Shown here: positions 17,161 through 25,780 of the stretch, in pieces
Layout of the letters: every line of letters begins with the position of its first letter
Position numbering within the stretch: the first letter of the stretch is position 1
Source of the DNA: Pseudomonadota bacterium
GTDB taxonomy: Bacteria > Pseudomonadota > Gammaproteobacteria > Steroidobacterales > Steroidobacteraceae
Assembly (NCBI GenBank): GCA_021792555.1
Contig: JAJYUL010000029.1
Span: 1 to 47,734 of the forward strand
Length of the DNA: 47,734 nucleotides
Direction: 5' to 3'
Position numbers and translations under genes: made by a program
The notes under the pieces: model-generated
Told to the model about the DNA's origin: nothing
Databases searched by the model: none
The model's input: only the letters and a program-made list of their open reading frames with translations

Positions 17161-18471
17161 ATGTACATCGAGCCGTTCCAGCTGAAAGAACTGCCGTTTC
17201 GGCTCAGTCCCGACCCTCAGTTCCTGTTTCTGTCCAAACAGCACGCCCGCGCCAAGGCGTACATGGAGTCGACGATCTGGTTCGCCGACGGCTTCGTGGT
17301 GATCACCGGGGAGATCGGCGCCGGCAAGACGACGCTCATCGAGTCGTTCCTGCGGGAGATCCCGCAGGATGTCGTGGTTGCGCAGATCAACCAGACGCAG
17401 GTCTCGGCGATGGACTTTCTGCAGTCGCTGCTCGCCCAGTTCGGCTTCTCGCCGTTCAAGATGAAGAAAAGCGAGCTGCTGGTCACGCTGAACAACTTTC
17501 TCATCGAGCAGTACGCCGCCGGCCGGCGCGTGCTGCTCATCGTCGATGAGGCCCAGAACCTCTCCCAGCGCGTGCTCGAGGAGATCCGGCTGCTCTCGGG
17601 CGTGGAGACGACCAAGGAGAAGGTGCTGCGCATCATCCTCGCCGGGCAGCCGGAGCTCAATGCCAAGCTCGACGCTCCGGAGCTCGTGCAGCTGAACCAG
17701 CGCGTGCGGCTGCGCTTCCATCTCACGGCGCTCTCGCCGGAGGAGACCGCCGAGTACATCCGCCACCGCCTCGGCGTGGCCGGCGCCGGCGAGCGGGAGA
17801 TCTTCGCGCCCGACACCTTCGCCGAGATCCACCGCTACACCGGCGGCGTTCCGCGCCTGATCAACACGCTGTGCGACACGGCCATGATGGCGGCCTTCAC
17901 CGATGACCGCGACCGGGTCCTCCCGGCGGACATCGCCAGCGCGGTCGCCGAGCTGCAGTGGGTGGAGTACGCCGCGCGGCCGAAGGGTCTCGGCTCCACG
18001 GCCACGGCGCGCACCCGTGCGCGGCGCGATTCGGTCCTGCCGCCGCTCGCGCGGCTGCAGGTGCTCGAGGGCGGCCATATGCAGCAGGAGATCGCGCTGC
18101 TGCCCGGACGGCTCATCGTCGGACGCACGCCGGACAACGACCTGCAGATCGACAGCCGCTTCATCAGCCGCCATCACTGCCAGATCACCACCACCAATCA
18201 CGCCTGCATCATCGAGGACCTCAACAGCACCAACGGGCTGTACGTCAGATCGCTGCGCGTGCACCGGCACTATCTGCGCGACGGCGATGCGGTGCTGATC
18301 GGCAAGCACGAGCTGCTCTACCTCGATGAGCGCCTGCCGCACGCGCGCGCCAATCTGAACGACACCCTGCCCGGCATCCCGACGCTCGGCCACGAGGACG
18401 ACACGCTCGCCGGCGAGGATCTGCCGCTCGAGATCCCGACGGTCTCGCCCCGCTCCGACTCTCAGTCCTGA
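17161..18471 (+). CDS. ExeA-type AAA ATPase fused to an FHA domain
   Basis: A 436-residue fusion. Residues 1-270 form an ExeA/GspA-like AAA ATPase, with Walker A GEIGAGKTT (50-58) and Walker B VLLIVDEAQN (124-133). Residues about 298-390 are an FHA domain with GR (321-322), SRHH (336-339) and NSTNGLYV (355-362), which binds phosphothreonine peptides. The C-tail is acidic and Pro-rich. ExeA-like ATPases help assemble secretion or exopolysaccharide machinery; the FHA domain suggests Ser/Thr kinase control. No secretin or kinase gene is nearby. TAGCAT at 17144-17149 is a possible -10, giving a leader of only a few bases. Confidence 0.88.
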   Translation: MYIEPFQLKELPFRLSPDPQFLFLSKQHARAKAYMESTIWFADGFVVITGEIGAGKTTLIESFLREIPQDVVVAQINQTQVSAMDFLQSLLAQFGFSPFKMKKSELLVTLNNFLIEQYAAGRRVLLIVDEAQNLSQRVLEEIRLLSGVETTKEKVLRIILAGQPELNAKLDAPELVQLNQRVRLRFHLTALSPEETAEYIRHRLGVAGAGEREIFAPDTFAEIHRYTGGVPRLINTLCDTAMMAAFTDDRDRVLPADIASAVAELQWVEYAARPKGLGSTATARTRARRDSVLPPLARLQVLEGGHMQQEIALLPGRLIVGRTPDNDLQIDSRFISRHHCQITTTNHACIIEDLNSTNGLYVRSLRVHRHYLRDGDAVLIGKHELLYLDERLPHARANLNDTLPGIPTLGHEDDTLAGEDLPLEIPTVSPRSDSQS

Positions 18472-18734
18472 TCCCGATCCGGCCGCGCGGCGCTCGGCGG
18501 CGCATCCTCAAGCGGACCTGCGCGGCCCGCATCGTAGCGCTCACCGAGCTCGCGGAAGTCCCGCCGCCGCAGCAGCAGCACGACGCCGGCGAGCACCCCG
18601 GCGAGCCCGGCGATGCCGGTGATCAGGCTGACCGCGCGCCAGGCGGTGGTGAGGTAGCTGGCGCCGAGCGCAGCGGCCCCGAGGGCGATGTACAGCCAGG
18701 GCAGTCCCTCGTAGAGCCGTCGCGGAACGTGCAT
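18462..18734 (-). CDS. Small two-helix membrane protein downstream of plsB
   Basis: A 90-residue protein with two hydrophobic helices (about 14-30 and 35-55), then RRRDF and an acidic, Pro/Arg-rich tail. It starts 7 bp after the plsB stop and is almost certainly co-transcribed with it. Its 3' end overlaps the end of the convergent AAA-FHA gene by 10 bp. No family is recognised. A role beside PlsB at the membrane is possible from context only. Confidence 0.7.
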   Translation of the reverse strand: MHVPRRLYEGLPWLYIALGAAALGASYLTTAWRAVSLITGIAGLAGVLAGVVLLLRRRDFRELGERYDAGRAGPLEDAPPSAARPDRDQD

Positions 18735-18741
18735 AGGCGCC

Positions 18742-21168
18742 TCACACGTGGGTCACTTGCAGGATGCTGTGGCGGATCTGCTCGCTCAGCACGAACTGCG
18801 CGTCCGCGGCGACGCGCATCAGCACCTCGTCGAACTCGATCAGGCCGGACGGGTTGGTGCGCATGACGCCGCGCCGGCGCAGCAGATCGATGAAATTCGC
18901 GAACAGCGAGCGGTCGAAGAACTCCGGGGAGTTCAGGCCGTAGAGCAGCGCGATGCGCTGCGCGGCGAGCTGACAGCGCTCCTCGAGGCTCGAGGGGCTG
19001 ATGGCGCCGGAGCCGGCCTCGAGCAGCAGCGCGATCGCCAGGTAGTACCGCTCGATCGTCTGCAGCGTCGCCTGCGCCAGGATCGACAGCTGCATCGCCT
19101 GGGCGCTCGAGGGCGGCGGGCGGCACCACACGGTGCGCTCGGCGCTGCGCTCGATCAGTCCGTGCCGCGCGAACTCCGCGAGCGTCCTCTCGACCACCGC
19201 CGGCAGCTCCTCCTCGCTCCAGCGCAGAAACAGCTCCGCGGCGATGTAGGGGTAGATACGCGCGGCGAGGCGCAGGATGTCCTCGTGCGGCACCTCGGCG
19301 TTACTGAGGAACACGCACGCAATCAGCGAGGGCAGCGCGAACAGGTGCAGCACGTTGTTGCGGAAGTACGCGGCGAGCACCGCGCTCTCATCGCTCATGC
19401 GCACCACGTCCCCGGAGGGATGGCTCTGACGCTCGAGCATCTTCAGCGACTCACCGTACGCGATGGCCTCCCTGCCGGAGAGCTCCGTCACGGTCACCCG
19501 GTCGCTGTAGGGCGAGCCCTTGAGCAGCGCGTGGTACAGATCGATCTGGCCGATCAGATCGGCCTCCGGCAGCGCCTGGCGCGGCATGGCGAGCAGGACC
19601 ATCGAGAGCAGGTTCACCGGGGTGACGGCCGCGGCCGAGTTGATGTTGCGCATGATGCGCCCGGCGAGTTCGTCCACCGCGGCGGCCACCCACGCGGCGC
19701 GCGTGTCCTCCTCGAAGCGCTGCTCGCGCCACGGTCCGTGCCGCTCGAGAATCTCATTGAGCGCGATGGGCTCGCCGAGGTTCACGTGCACCCGCCCGAA
19801 GCGCTCGCGCAGCCGGCCGAGCGAGCGCACCAGCCCGAGGACGCTTTCCTTCTCCTTCGGCTTGCCGGAGAGCTCCCCGATGTAGGTCGCGCCCTCCACG
19901 ACGCGCTCGTAGCCGAAGTATACGGGCACGAACACCACCGGCCGGACCGGATCGCGCAGAAAGCTGCGCACCGTCATCGAGAGCATCCCGGTCTTCGGCT
20001 GCAGCAGCCGGCCGGTGCGGCTGCGCCCGCCCTCGATGAAGTACTCGATGGAGTGTCCGCGCGCCATGATGGCGGCCAGATACTTCATGAACACCACGGT
20101 GTAGAGCGCGTTGCCGCGGAAGCGCCGCCGGATGAAAAACGCCCCGCCCATGCGCAGGAAGCGCCCCACGATGGGCAGATTGAGATTGATGCCCGCGGCG
20201 ATGTGCGGCGGCGCGTAGCCATTAACGTAGATGACGTACGAGAGCAGCATGTAGTCCATGTGGCTGCGATGACAGGGCACATAGACGATCTCGTTGCCCT
20301 GCGCCGCACGCTCGAGCGTCTCGAGGTGCCCCACCGACACCCCGTCGTACAGACGGTTCCACAGCCAGGTCAGCACGCGCTCGAGAAAGCGCACGAAGGC
20401 ATGCGAATAGTTGGCCGCGATCTCGTTGACGTAGGCGGCGGCTTCGCGCAGCGCGGCCCTGCGGGTGATCTTCTTCTCGCGCATCACCTGCGTGACCGCG
20501 GCGCGCACCGCGCTCGTGCGCAGGACGCGGGTGACCACCACGCGCCGGTGCGACAGATCCGGCCCGATGCGCGCGGCGCGCCGCTGGACGTAGAGGGCGC
20601 GCAGCGTGCGCGTCACCCGCCGCCCGCGCAGCGCCAGCCCGCTCTCCTCGCCGATCAGGCTGCGCAGCGAGACCGGCTCCTCGAACTCGATGAGCGCGTT
20701 ACGCCCGTTGAACAGCACCTGCAGGAACTTGCGCACGCGGCTGGTGAACGCCCAGTTCTCCACCAGCAGCAGCCGGAACCAGGACTGCTCGCGCTGCGGC
20801 GCGCGCCCCCAGTAGACGGCCACCGGCACCAGGTCGATGTCCGCCTCCGGGTCGGCATCGAGCACGCGCAGCATCTGCTCGATCTGCGGCGGCGGGCGGC
20901 GGTCGAGCCGTTCGTTCCAGAAGCCGCGCAGGCGGGTGAGGTAAAAATGCGAGCGCAGCTCGCCACGGCGGCCGAGCAGCCGCCGGCGGGGAGGGGGCAG
21001 GCGCATCCGCTCGCACACGTTCTGCAGCACGGTCAGGTCGACGGCGCTGCGCCGCTCGAGCACGTAGCACACCGGATGGGCACGGCCGCGCAGCCGCGCC
21101 TCCACGTCCTCCGGGAGGATCTTGCAGCGCACCCACAACGCCAGCACTCGGTGCAAAAACCAGTTCAT
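18742..21168 (-). CDS. plsB: Glycerol-3-phosphate 1-O-acyltransferase
   Basis: Acylates sn-glycerol 3-phosphate at position 1, the first step of phospholipid synthesis, at the inner membrane. The 808-residue length matches E. coli PlsB (807). The acyltransferase HX4D motif is H300-D305 (CHRSHMD), followed by GAFFIRR, FIEGGRSRTGR and the PVYFGYE block. No Shine-Dalgarno is clear before the ATG. Together with the PLD/cardiolipin-synthase-like gene, the window holds two phospholipid enzymes. Confidence 0.96.
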   Translation of the reverse strand: MNWFLHRVLALWVRCKILPEDVEARLRGRAHPVCYVLERRSAVDLTVLQNVCERMRLPPPRRRLLGRRGELRSHFYLTRLRGFWNERLDRRPPPQIEQMLRVLDADPEADIDLVPVAVYWGRAPQREQSWFRLLLVENWAFTSRVRKFLQVLFNGRNALIEFEEPVSLRSLIGEESGLALRGRRVTRTLRALYVQRRAARIGPDLSHRRVVVTRVLRTSAVRAAVTQVMREKKITRRAALREAAAYVNEIAANYSHAFVRFLERVLTWLWNRLYDGVSVGHLETLERAAQGNEIVYVPCHRSHMDYMLLSYVIYVNGYAPPHIAAGINLNLPIVGRFLRMGGAFFIRRRFRGNALYTVVFMKYLAAIMARGHSIEYFIEGGRSRTGRLLQPKTGMLSMTVRSFLRDPVRPVVFVPVYFGYERVVEGATYIGELSGKPKEKESVLGLVRSLGRLRERFGRVHVNLGEPIALNEILERHGPWREQRFEEDTRAAWVAAAVDELAGRIMRNINSAAAVTPVNLLSMVLLAMPRQALPEADLIGQIDLYHALLKGSPYSDRVTVTELSGREAIAYGESLKMLERQSHPSGDVVRMSDESAVLAAYFRNNVLHLFALPSLIACVFLSNAEVPHEDILRLAARIYPYIAAELFLRWSEEELPAVVERTLAEFARHGLIERSAERTVWCRPPPSSAQAMQLSILAQATLQTIERYYLAIALLLEAGSGAISPSSLEERCQLAAQRIALLYGLNSPEFFDRSLFANFIDLLRRRGVMRTNPSGLIEFDEVLMRVAADAQFVLSEQIRHSILQVTHV

Positions 21169-21227
21169 GCAATCGTCCGGCCCACTCCCCGCCGTGCCAC
21201 CCCCCTGCGCGGGGCACGCCGCGGAGC

Positions 21228-21791
21228 TTATTCCAAGGCGAGCGTGGGCAAATCGAGCGCGATCAGAAAATACTCGAACAGATTCTGGATCACGCGGATC
21301 TGATTGTGCAGATTGTGATCGCTGTCGAGCAGATGCAGCGCCGCGCGGCAGCTCTCGGCGAAGCGCACGCTGTGCTCGAAGGGCACCACCTCGTCGCGCC
21401 AGCCGTGCACGATCGCAGCGGGGCAGTCGACGATCCCCTCGCGCAGCGGCGGCAGCTCGGGGAAATAAAGCGCCGGGGCCATCAGAAAGATCCCGCGCGC
21501 GTGCAGCACCGAGGCGCTGGCGACGGTCACGTAACCGCCGAGGCTCGAGCCGACGAGCACCAGATCTCCGCTCAACTCCTTGCAGTACTCGGCGAGCCGC
21601 GCAATGCGCTCGCGCGGAGCATCGATGCCGCGGTAATCGACCGAATGCGCCTCGTAGCCTTCGCTGCGCACCACTTCGGCGAGCGCAGTGATCTTGCGTC
21701 CCCAGGGGCCGCTCGCCTGGCCGTGCGAGAACACGACATGGCGCTGCGGCGCGGCCGGGCCGGGGCGTTCGGAAGGCGCCTCATCACTCAT
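21228..21791 (-). CDS. Alpha/beta-hydrolase (YqiA-like esterase)
   Basis: A 187-residue single-domain hydrolase. The nucleophile elbow is GSSLGG with Ser83; HGWRDEVVP near 125-134 supplies the likely Asp, and the DSDHNLH segment near 155-161 the likely His. The size and FSHGQASGPWG start resemble YqiA/DUF452-type esterases. The substrate is unknown. A weak -10 (CATCAT) lies exactly 6 nt upstream of the ATG. It sits between the sheath homologue and plsB on the same strand. Confidence 0.8.
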   Translation of the reverse strand: MSDEAPSERPGPAAPQRHVVFSHGQASGPWGRKITALAEVVRSEGYEAHSVDYRGIDAPRERIARLAEYCKELSGDLVLVGSSLGGYVTVASASVLHARGIFLMAPALYFPELPPLREGIVDCPAAIVHGWRDEVVPFEHSVRFAESCRAALHLLDSDHNLHNQIRVIQNLFEYFLIALDLPTLALE

Positions 21792-21838
21792 CGGTCAATG
21801 ATGCCGACAAACGCCGCACTAAGCCATACCGGCCGGCC

Positions 21839-23425
21839 TCAGTGTCGGATCACCGACTCGGTGAGCCACTCCCCGCTCGGGCGCGTCACCAGCCGGTTGA
21901 CGGACACGGGGCGCGCGCGGCTGGCCGCCGCCTGGTGACTGACCAGCCAGGTGTCGAACTCGCCGGCCCGGCGCGCCGCGATGCCGAACAGCAGATTGAC
22001 CCGCCCGGCCGCGATCGACTGCGGGTGATTGATGCGCTCGTCGCAGACCACGAAGTAGCGCTCTTCGCGCGACTCGCCGGCGAAGGCGCCCTCGGCGGCG
22101 AGCCGCGCCAGATACGCATCGACGAGGGTGCGGCCCCGCGCCCAGGTAGCCGGGGCGTTCTGCTCGAACAGCATCCAGCGGGTGCCGCGCTCGACGCTGG
22201 CCGCGATCCGCAGCGCCAGCCGCCGCGCCGCGAGGAACTTCCAGTCGGGCGAGCCGCTGCCGCCGGCCGCAAGCGTGCGCGCGCACACCGGCGGCGCGGC
22301 CTCGCAGCGAGCCGCGATGAGCGTATTGATGCCCGCAAGAGCGAGCCGCGAGCGCTGCGCCAGGGACACCTCGACGGCCGGCTGCAGGCCCGCGCGCAGC
22401 ACCCACTCCTGCTCGCCCGGCCCGGCCGTCCGGCCCTCCTCGGCGCGTGAGATGAGCCCGACGGCCGCCCCGCAGCACGCGAAACTCTCCAGTCTGCCGC
22501 GCAGCCGGTCGAAGGCGCGCAGGCGCGGGTAGTACATGACCGCGTGGTCGCTGCGGAACGGCCACTTGCGCATCGCTTCGATGGCTGCCTGAGGACTGTC
22601 CCAGGCGCTCGGCGGATCGACGATGAGCAGGGCATGGCGCTCGCGGCACAGACGCGCTGCCACAAGCAGCGTGCCGAGGCCGACGTCCTGCTCGCGTGCG
22701 AGCGGCGGAACGCACAGAAAGTCGAACGTCTCGGCCCCGAGCGCGAACAGGCCGGTCCCGTCGGCCGCCGAGCCGATGACGTCGTAGTCGGTGATCGGAC
22801 CGCCGTCGTCCCCGTCGGCGTTCGACCCGACGTACCCGACGCCGAAGCCCCCTGCGCCCGGTCCCGAGCGGTCGGGTCGCTGTGCCGGCAGCGGCGGCAC
22901 GACTCGGGCGAGCTGCGATTGCAGCAGCACGTCTGTGACGAAGCGTTCTGAGCCCGGCTCGAGGCTGAGGCGGCGGAAGATCTCCTGGTCCTCGACCCGC
23001 TCGGACCCTGCGGTGCGGACCCGCTGCAGGACCAGATTGAACAGCGCATCGGATCCGGCAATGCCGTCGTAGTCGACGGAGGCGCGCAGGTATTCGCGGG
23101 AACCGGGATGCAGGCCGGTGAGCCGCAGCGCATCGGCGCCGGCCGGCAGCGTCAGGGTGGGCGCCCGCGCGCCGTTGGCCACCCGCACCACGAGCGCCCT
23201 GCCGCCGCCGCTGGCGAAGAACTGCTCCACGGCGTAGGAGAGCGTGGAGGGCTGCCACAGGCCGCCGAAGACCTGCTGGAACTGCGCGAAGCTGGCCACC
23301 GGCACGGGCCGGTGCAGCGGCCCCTTCAGCGTGCGGCCGACAAACGCGGTGACCGGCTGGCGGCGCGCGACCGCCGGCTCGGTGTCATCGTCCTCAAGGG
23401 AAAGGCCCGGACCGCCCTCAACCAC
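21839..23425 (-). CDS. Orphan contractile-tail-sheath homologue
   Basis: A 528-residue protein with the layout of phage/eCIS tail sheath. Near the N-terminus, VTAFVGRTLKGPL is followed by PVPVASFAQFQQVFGG and LSYAVEQFFASGGG with LVVRV, the usual sheath strand pattern. The C-terminal third (WKFLAARRLALRI, FEQNAPATWARGR, FVVCDERINHPQSI, then FDTWLVSHQ) matches the conserved core domain that packs on the tube. The usual PGVYVEE arm is absent: only about 25 residues precede the first core strand, and an in-frame TAA lies 24 nt upstream of the GTG start. No tube, baseplate, spike or ATPase gene is nearby. Its role is unknown. Confidence 0.78.
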   Translation of the reverse strand: MVEGGPGLSLEDDDTEPAVARRQPVTAFVGRTLKGPLHRPVPVASFAQFQQVFGGLWQPSTLSYAVEQFFASGGGRALVVRVANGARAPTLTLPAGADALRLTGLHPGSREYLRASVDYDGIAGSDALFNLVLQRVRTAGSERVEDQEIFRRLSLEPGSERFVTDVLLQSQLARVVPPLPAQRPDRSGPGAGGFGVGYVGSNADGDDGGPITDYDVIGSAADGTGLFALGAETFDFLCVPPLAREQDVGLGTLLVAARLCRERHALLIVDPPSAWDSPQAAIEAMRKWPFRSDHAVMYYPRLRAFDRLRGRLESFACCGAAVGLISRAEEGRTAGPGEQEWVLRAGLQPAVEVSLAQRSRLALAGINTLIAARCEAAPPVCARTLAAGGSGSPDWKFLAARRLALRIAASVERGTRWMLFEQNAPATWARGRTLVDAYLARLAAEGAFAGESREERYFVVCDERINHPQSIAAGRVNLLFGIAARRAGEFDTWLVSHQAAASRARPVSVNRLVTRPSGEWLTESVIRH

Positions 23426-23500
23426 CGGTATGTCCCCGCGGCGTTCTTCTTAGTGTGTTTCGCCGCGGACTCTACCACAGAGCACGCCCCGCCGGCCCCC

Positions 23501-24814
23501 TCACTGCGCCGGGGCCACCCGGCGCGTGGTGTGCAGCGCGCCGCTCAGCCTCGAGGCGGACACCCGCGCCGCCCGGGTGTCGCGGGACCCGAGCGCCCCG
23601 TGGCCGTGGCGCGCGCCCTGTTTGGTGCGCACGACCGCGCCGCGCTTGTGCTTCAGCGACGCGTCGTAGCGGGCCATGATCTTGCGGAACTGCGCGGTGG
23701 TGAGCGGCAGATGAGTCTTGCCGTTCCAGGCCGAGCCCTTCGGCAGGCGGTTCTGCACGAGGGTCGCCACCAGCCCCTCCCCGACCAGGCCGTGCCCCGA
23801 GACCGGCAACGGCACCACCTTCGGGTCGGCGACCAGGGCGCGCACGCGGCTCCAGTCGACACGCTCATCCGCGTGGGCCAGATGATGAATGAGGCTGCGC
23901 GTGAGCATGTGATCGAGCAGTGTGGCGTTGGTTTTCCACGGCCGCTTGTCGTCCTTGAGCGGACCATAGGCCTGCATGTACAGCCGTCCGTCCTTCCAGC
24001 CGAACAGGAACGGCTGATTGACGACGCGCACCGGCGTGCCGTTCGGCACCTCCTGGAACAGCTGCTTGATGTCCTCGGGGTAGAGGTGGATGCAGCCATG
24101 GCTGACGCGCCGGCCGACACCGGCCGGCTTGTCGGTGCCGTGGATGAGATAACCGGGCCAGCCGAGCGGCATCGCCCAGTTGCCGAGCGGATTGGTGGGG
24201 CCGGCGGGCACCACCCGCGGCAGCGGCACCCCCTCGCGGGCGTGCTCGGCCAGGATCGAGCGCGGCACCACCCAGGCCGGATGCGCGATGTGGCCGACGA
24301 CCTCCGTCAGCCCCGTGGGTGTCGGCCAGCCGAGCCGGCCGATGCCGACCGGATGGGTGATCACCACCTGCGGCTGGCCCGGCTTGTGCGGCGGGAAGTA
24401 GAAAAGACGCATGGCCGCCACGTTCACCACGATGCCCACGTGCGGCGCGTCCGGCAGAATGAACTGCGTCGGCACGATCACCGCAGTGCCGACCGGCGCG
24501 AGCCACGGATTGATCTTGGGGTTGGCGTGCTTGATCGCGTCATACCCGACGTCGAACAGCCGGGCGATGTCGGAAAGCACCTGGTGCGGCTTGATCCGCA
24601 CGATCTGGACCCGGCCGATCACGGTCTGGCCCGGCTTGAGCACGAAGCGCTCGGTCTGTACCGGTGCCGGCAGCTGGGCCGGAGCCGCGGCGAGGGCGGC
24701 GGAGACCGCCGCGGGCGCCGGGGAGGCGCTCATGCGGGCGTGCGCCGCGGAACAGGCCACTGCCGCCAGGGGCAGGCAGAGCGCGAATGCGATGCGGAAG
24801 TGCGTGGGTTTCAT
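23501..24814 (-). CDS. L,D-transpeptidase (YkuD/ErfK family), secreted
   Basis: A periplasmic enzyme that forms L,D cross-links in peptidoglycan or attaches proteins to it. The 437-residue precursor has a signal peptide (1-27, cleavage after AHA likely). A LysM-like region follows (about 65-115), then the YkuD domain (about 125-265) with HGT (225-227) and SHGC (catalytic Cys241). The residue usually Arg in SHGCIRL is His here. The C-terminal 170 residues are basic and unassigned. On the minus strand CATAAT lies 8 nt before the ATG. Confidence 0.93.
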   Translation of the reverse strand: MKPTHFRIAFALCLPLAAVACSAAHARMSASPAPAAVSAALAAAPAQLPAPVQTERFVLKPGQTVIGRVQIVRIKPHQVLSDIARLFDVGYDAIKHANPKINPWLAPVGTAVIVPTQFILPDAPHVGIVVNVAAMRLFYFPPHKPGQPQVVITHPVGIGRLGWPTPTGLTEVVGHIAHPAWVVPRSILAEHAREGVPLPRVVPAGPTNPLGNWAMPLGWPGYLIHGTDKPAGVGRRVSHGCIHLYPEDIKQLFQEVPNGTPVRVVNQPFLFGWKDGRLYMQAYGPLKDDKRPWKTNATLLDHMLTRSLIHHLAHADERVDWSRVRALVADPKVVPLPVSGHGLVGEGLVATLVQNRLPKGSAWNGKTHLPLTTAQFRKIMARYDASLKHKRGAVVRTKQGARHGHGALGSRDTRAARVSASRLSGALHTTRRVAPAQ

Positions 24815-24863
24815 GTCGGCTTATTATGACAGCTTGACGGCCGATATGTTTTGGCCGGCGCAG

Positions 24864-24894
24864 AAAAAAGCCCCGATCCGCCGGGGACCGGGGC
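24864..24894 (-). terminator. Rho-independent terminator for the 68-residue gene
   Basis: Read on the minus strand, GCCCCG (24894-24889) pairs with CGGGGC (24875-24870) and is followed by six T residues. It lies about 50 bp past the stop of the gene at 24941-25147, so that small gene is probably a separate transcript. Confidence 0.65.
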
Positions 24895-24940
24895 GATGAG
24901 GCGGACTTTCCAAAGAGGGGGGGCAGTCCGCCCAGGGGAC

Positions 24941-25147
24941 TCAGTGAAGACGCGCCCAGTGAAGGATCCGAATATCCTCTGAGTCCAGGTTGAAACTGAC
25001 GGCCAACAGCGAGCGCAGCTCACCGGCGTCGCGCCGGTCGCGCAGCGGCTCCTGCAACTCCACGACTCCGCTCCATTCGTGGGTGGCCGGGCTCTCGCGC
25101 TCGGCGCCGCCACTGGTGAGGAAGTGCGTGTAATACTTCGCAGCCAC
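24941..25147 (-). CDS. Small unknown protein, 68 residues, leaderless GTG start
   Basis: The GTG at 25147 is followed by AAKYYTHFLTSGG, a protein-like, non-repetitive sequence ending in EDIRILHWARLH. TAGGCT lies exactly 6 nt upstream, predicting a leaderless mRNA, and a Rho-independent terminator follows the stop. No family is recognised. The residue mix is not that of an antisense or shadow frame. It is divergent from greB. Confidence 0.6.
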   Translation of the reverse strand: MAAKYYTHFLTSGGAERESPATHEWSGVVELQEPLRDRRDAGELRSLLAVSFNLDSEDIRILHWARLH

Positions 25148-25159
25148 GTTGAAAGCCTA
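25148..25159 (-). promoter_or_regulatory. TAGGCT six bases before the 68-residue gene
   Basis: On the minus strand TAGGCT (25159-25154) is followed by TTCAAC and GTG. It fits the spacing of a transcript that starts at its own start codon. Confidence 0.4.
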
Positions 25160-25261
25160 GCGCCGCTCCGCCCGCCGGGACCGTGAAGCGGTACGCAGAA
25201 TGTCGCTCTTCTGCGACCGCCGCGCGATCCCGCCGGACCCGCGGGCGGCCCGACCCGCACC

Positions 25262-25765
25262 ATGAGCCGATACCGTCCGCCATCGCCCGCCTCTTCCCAG
25301 TACATCACGCCCGAGGGCGCCGAGCAGCTGCGCCGGGAGCTCGAGCGGCTCTGGCGCATCGAGCGCCCGCAGGTCACGCAGGCGGTGGCCGAAGCGGCCG
25401 CGCAGGGAGACCGTTCGGAGAACGCCGAATACACCTACGGCAAGCGCCGGCTGCGCGAGATCGACCGGCGGGTCCGCTACCTGCGCAAGCGGCTCGAGGG
25501 CATGGTCGTGGTCGAGCAGCCCCCATCGGATCCGCGCAGGGTGTACTTCGGCGCCTGGGTGACGCTCGAGGGGCAGGACGGACAGGAGGTGCGCTACCGG
25601 ATCGTCGGGCCCGACGAGATCGACCGCGAGCCGGGGTTCATCAGCATGGACTCGCCGCTCGCCCGCGCGCTGCTCGGACGGCGCCTCGACGAGGAGGTGA
25701 GCGTGGAGCTGCCCGGCGGCACGCGCCGCTTCGTGATCGTCGAGGTCGCCTACCGGGCGCCCTGA
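25262..25765 (+). CDS. greB: Transcript cleavage factor GreB
   Basis: Rescues backtracked RNA polymerase by stimulating cleavage of the nascent RNA. The 167-residue product has the N-terminal coiled-coil with [21 protein letters not shown] (acidic tip D49, E52 region) and the C-terminal FKBP-like domain. The [19 protein letters not shown] pattern separates GreB from GreA. CAGAAT near 25196 may be its -10. Confidence 0.93.
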   Translation: MSRYRPPSPASSQYITPEGAEQLRRELERLWRIERPQVTQAVAEAAAQGDRSENAEYTYGKRRLREIDRRVRYLRKRLEGMVVVEQPPSDPRRVYFGAWVTLEGQDGQEVRYRIVGPDEIDREPGFISMDSPLARALLGRRLDEEVSVELPGGTRRFVIVEVAYRAP

Positions 25766-25780
25766 GGCCGGTATCGATCG

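Noticed and set aside
18748-21303. 851-codon plus-strand frame opposite plsB, and similar long frames opposite YihY (1016-2362), the helicase (32898-34718) and the M32/ttcA genes (41634-44087)
   Set aside because: Antisense frames stay open because of GC bias at third codon positions. Their translations are rich in Arg, His, Gln and Glu with no motif, while the opposite strand encodes clear families.
21839-23425. Prophage or injection-system remnant as explanation for the sheath gene
   Set aside because: No other phage gene, integrase, attachment repeat or composition change is visible in the flanks, so a prophage call is not supported.
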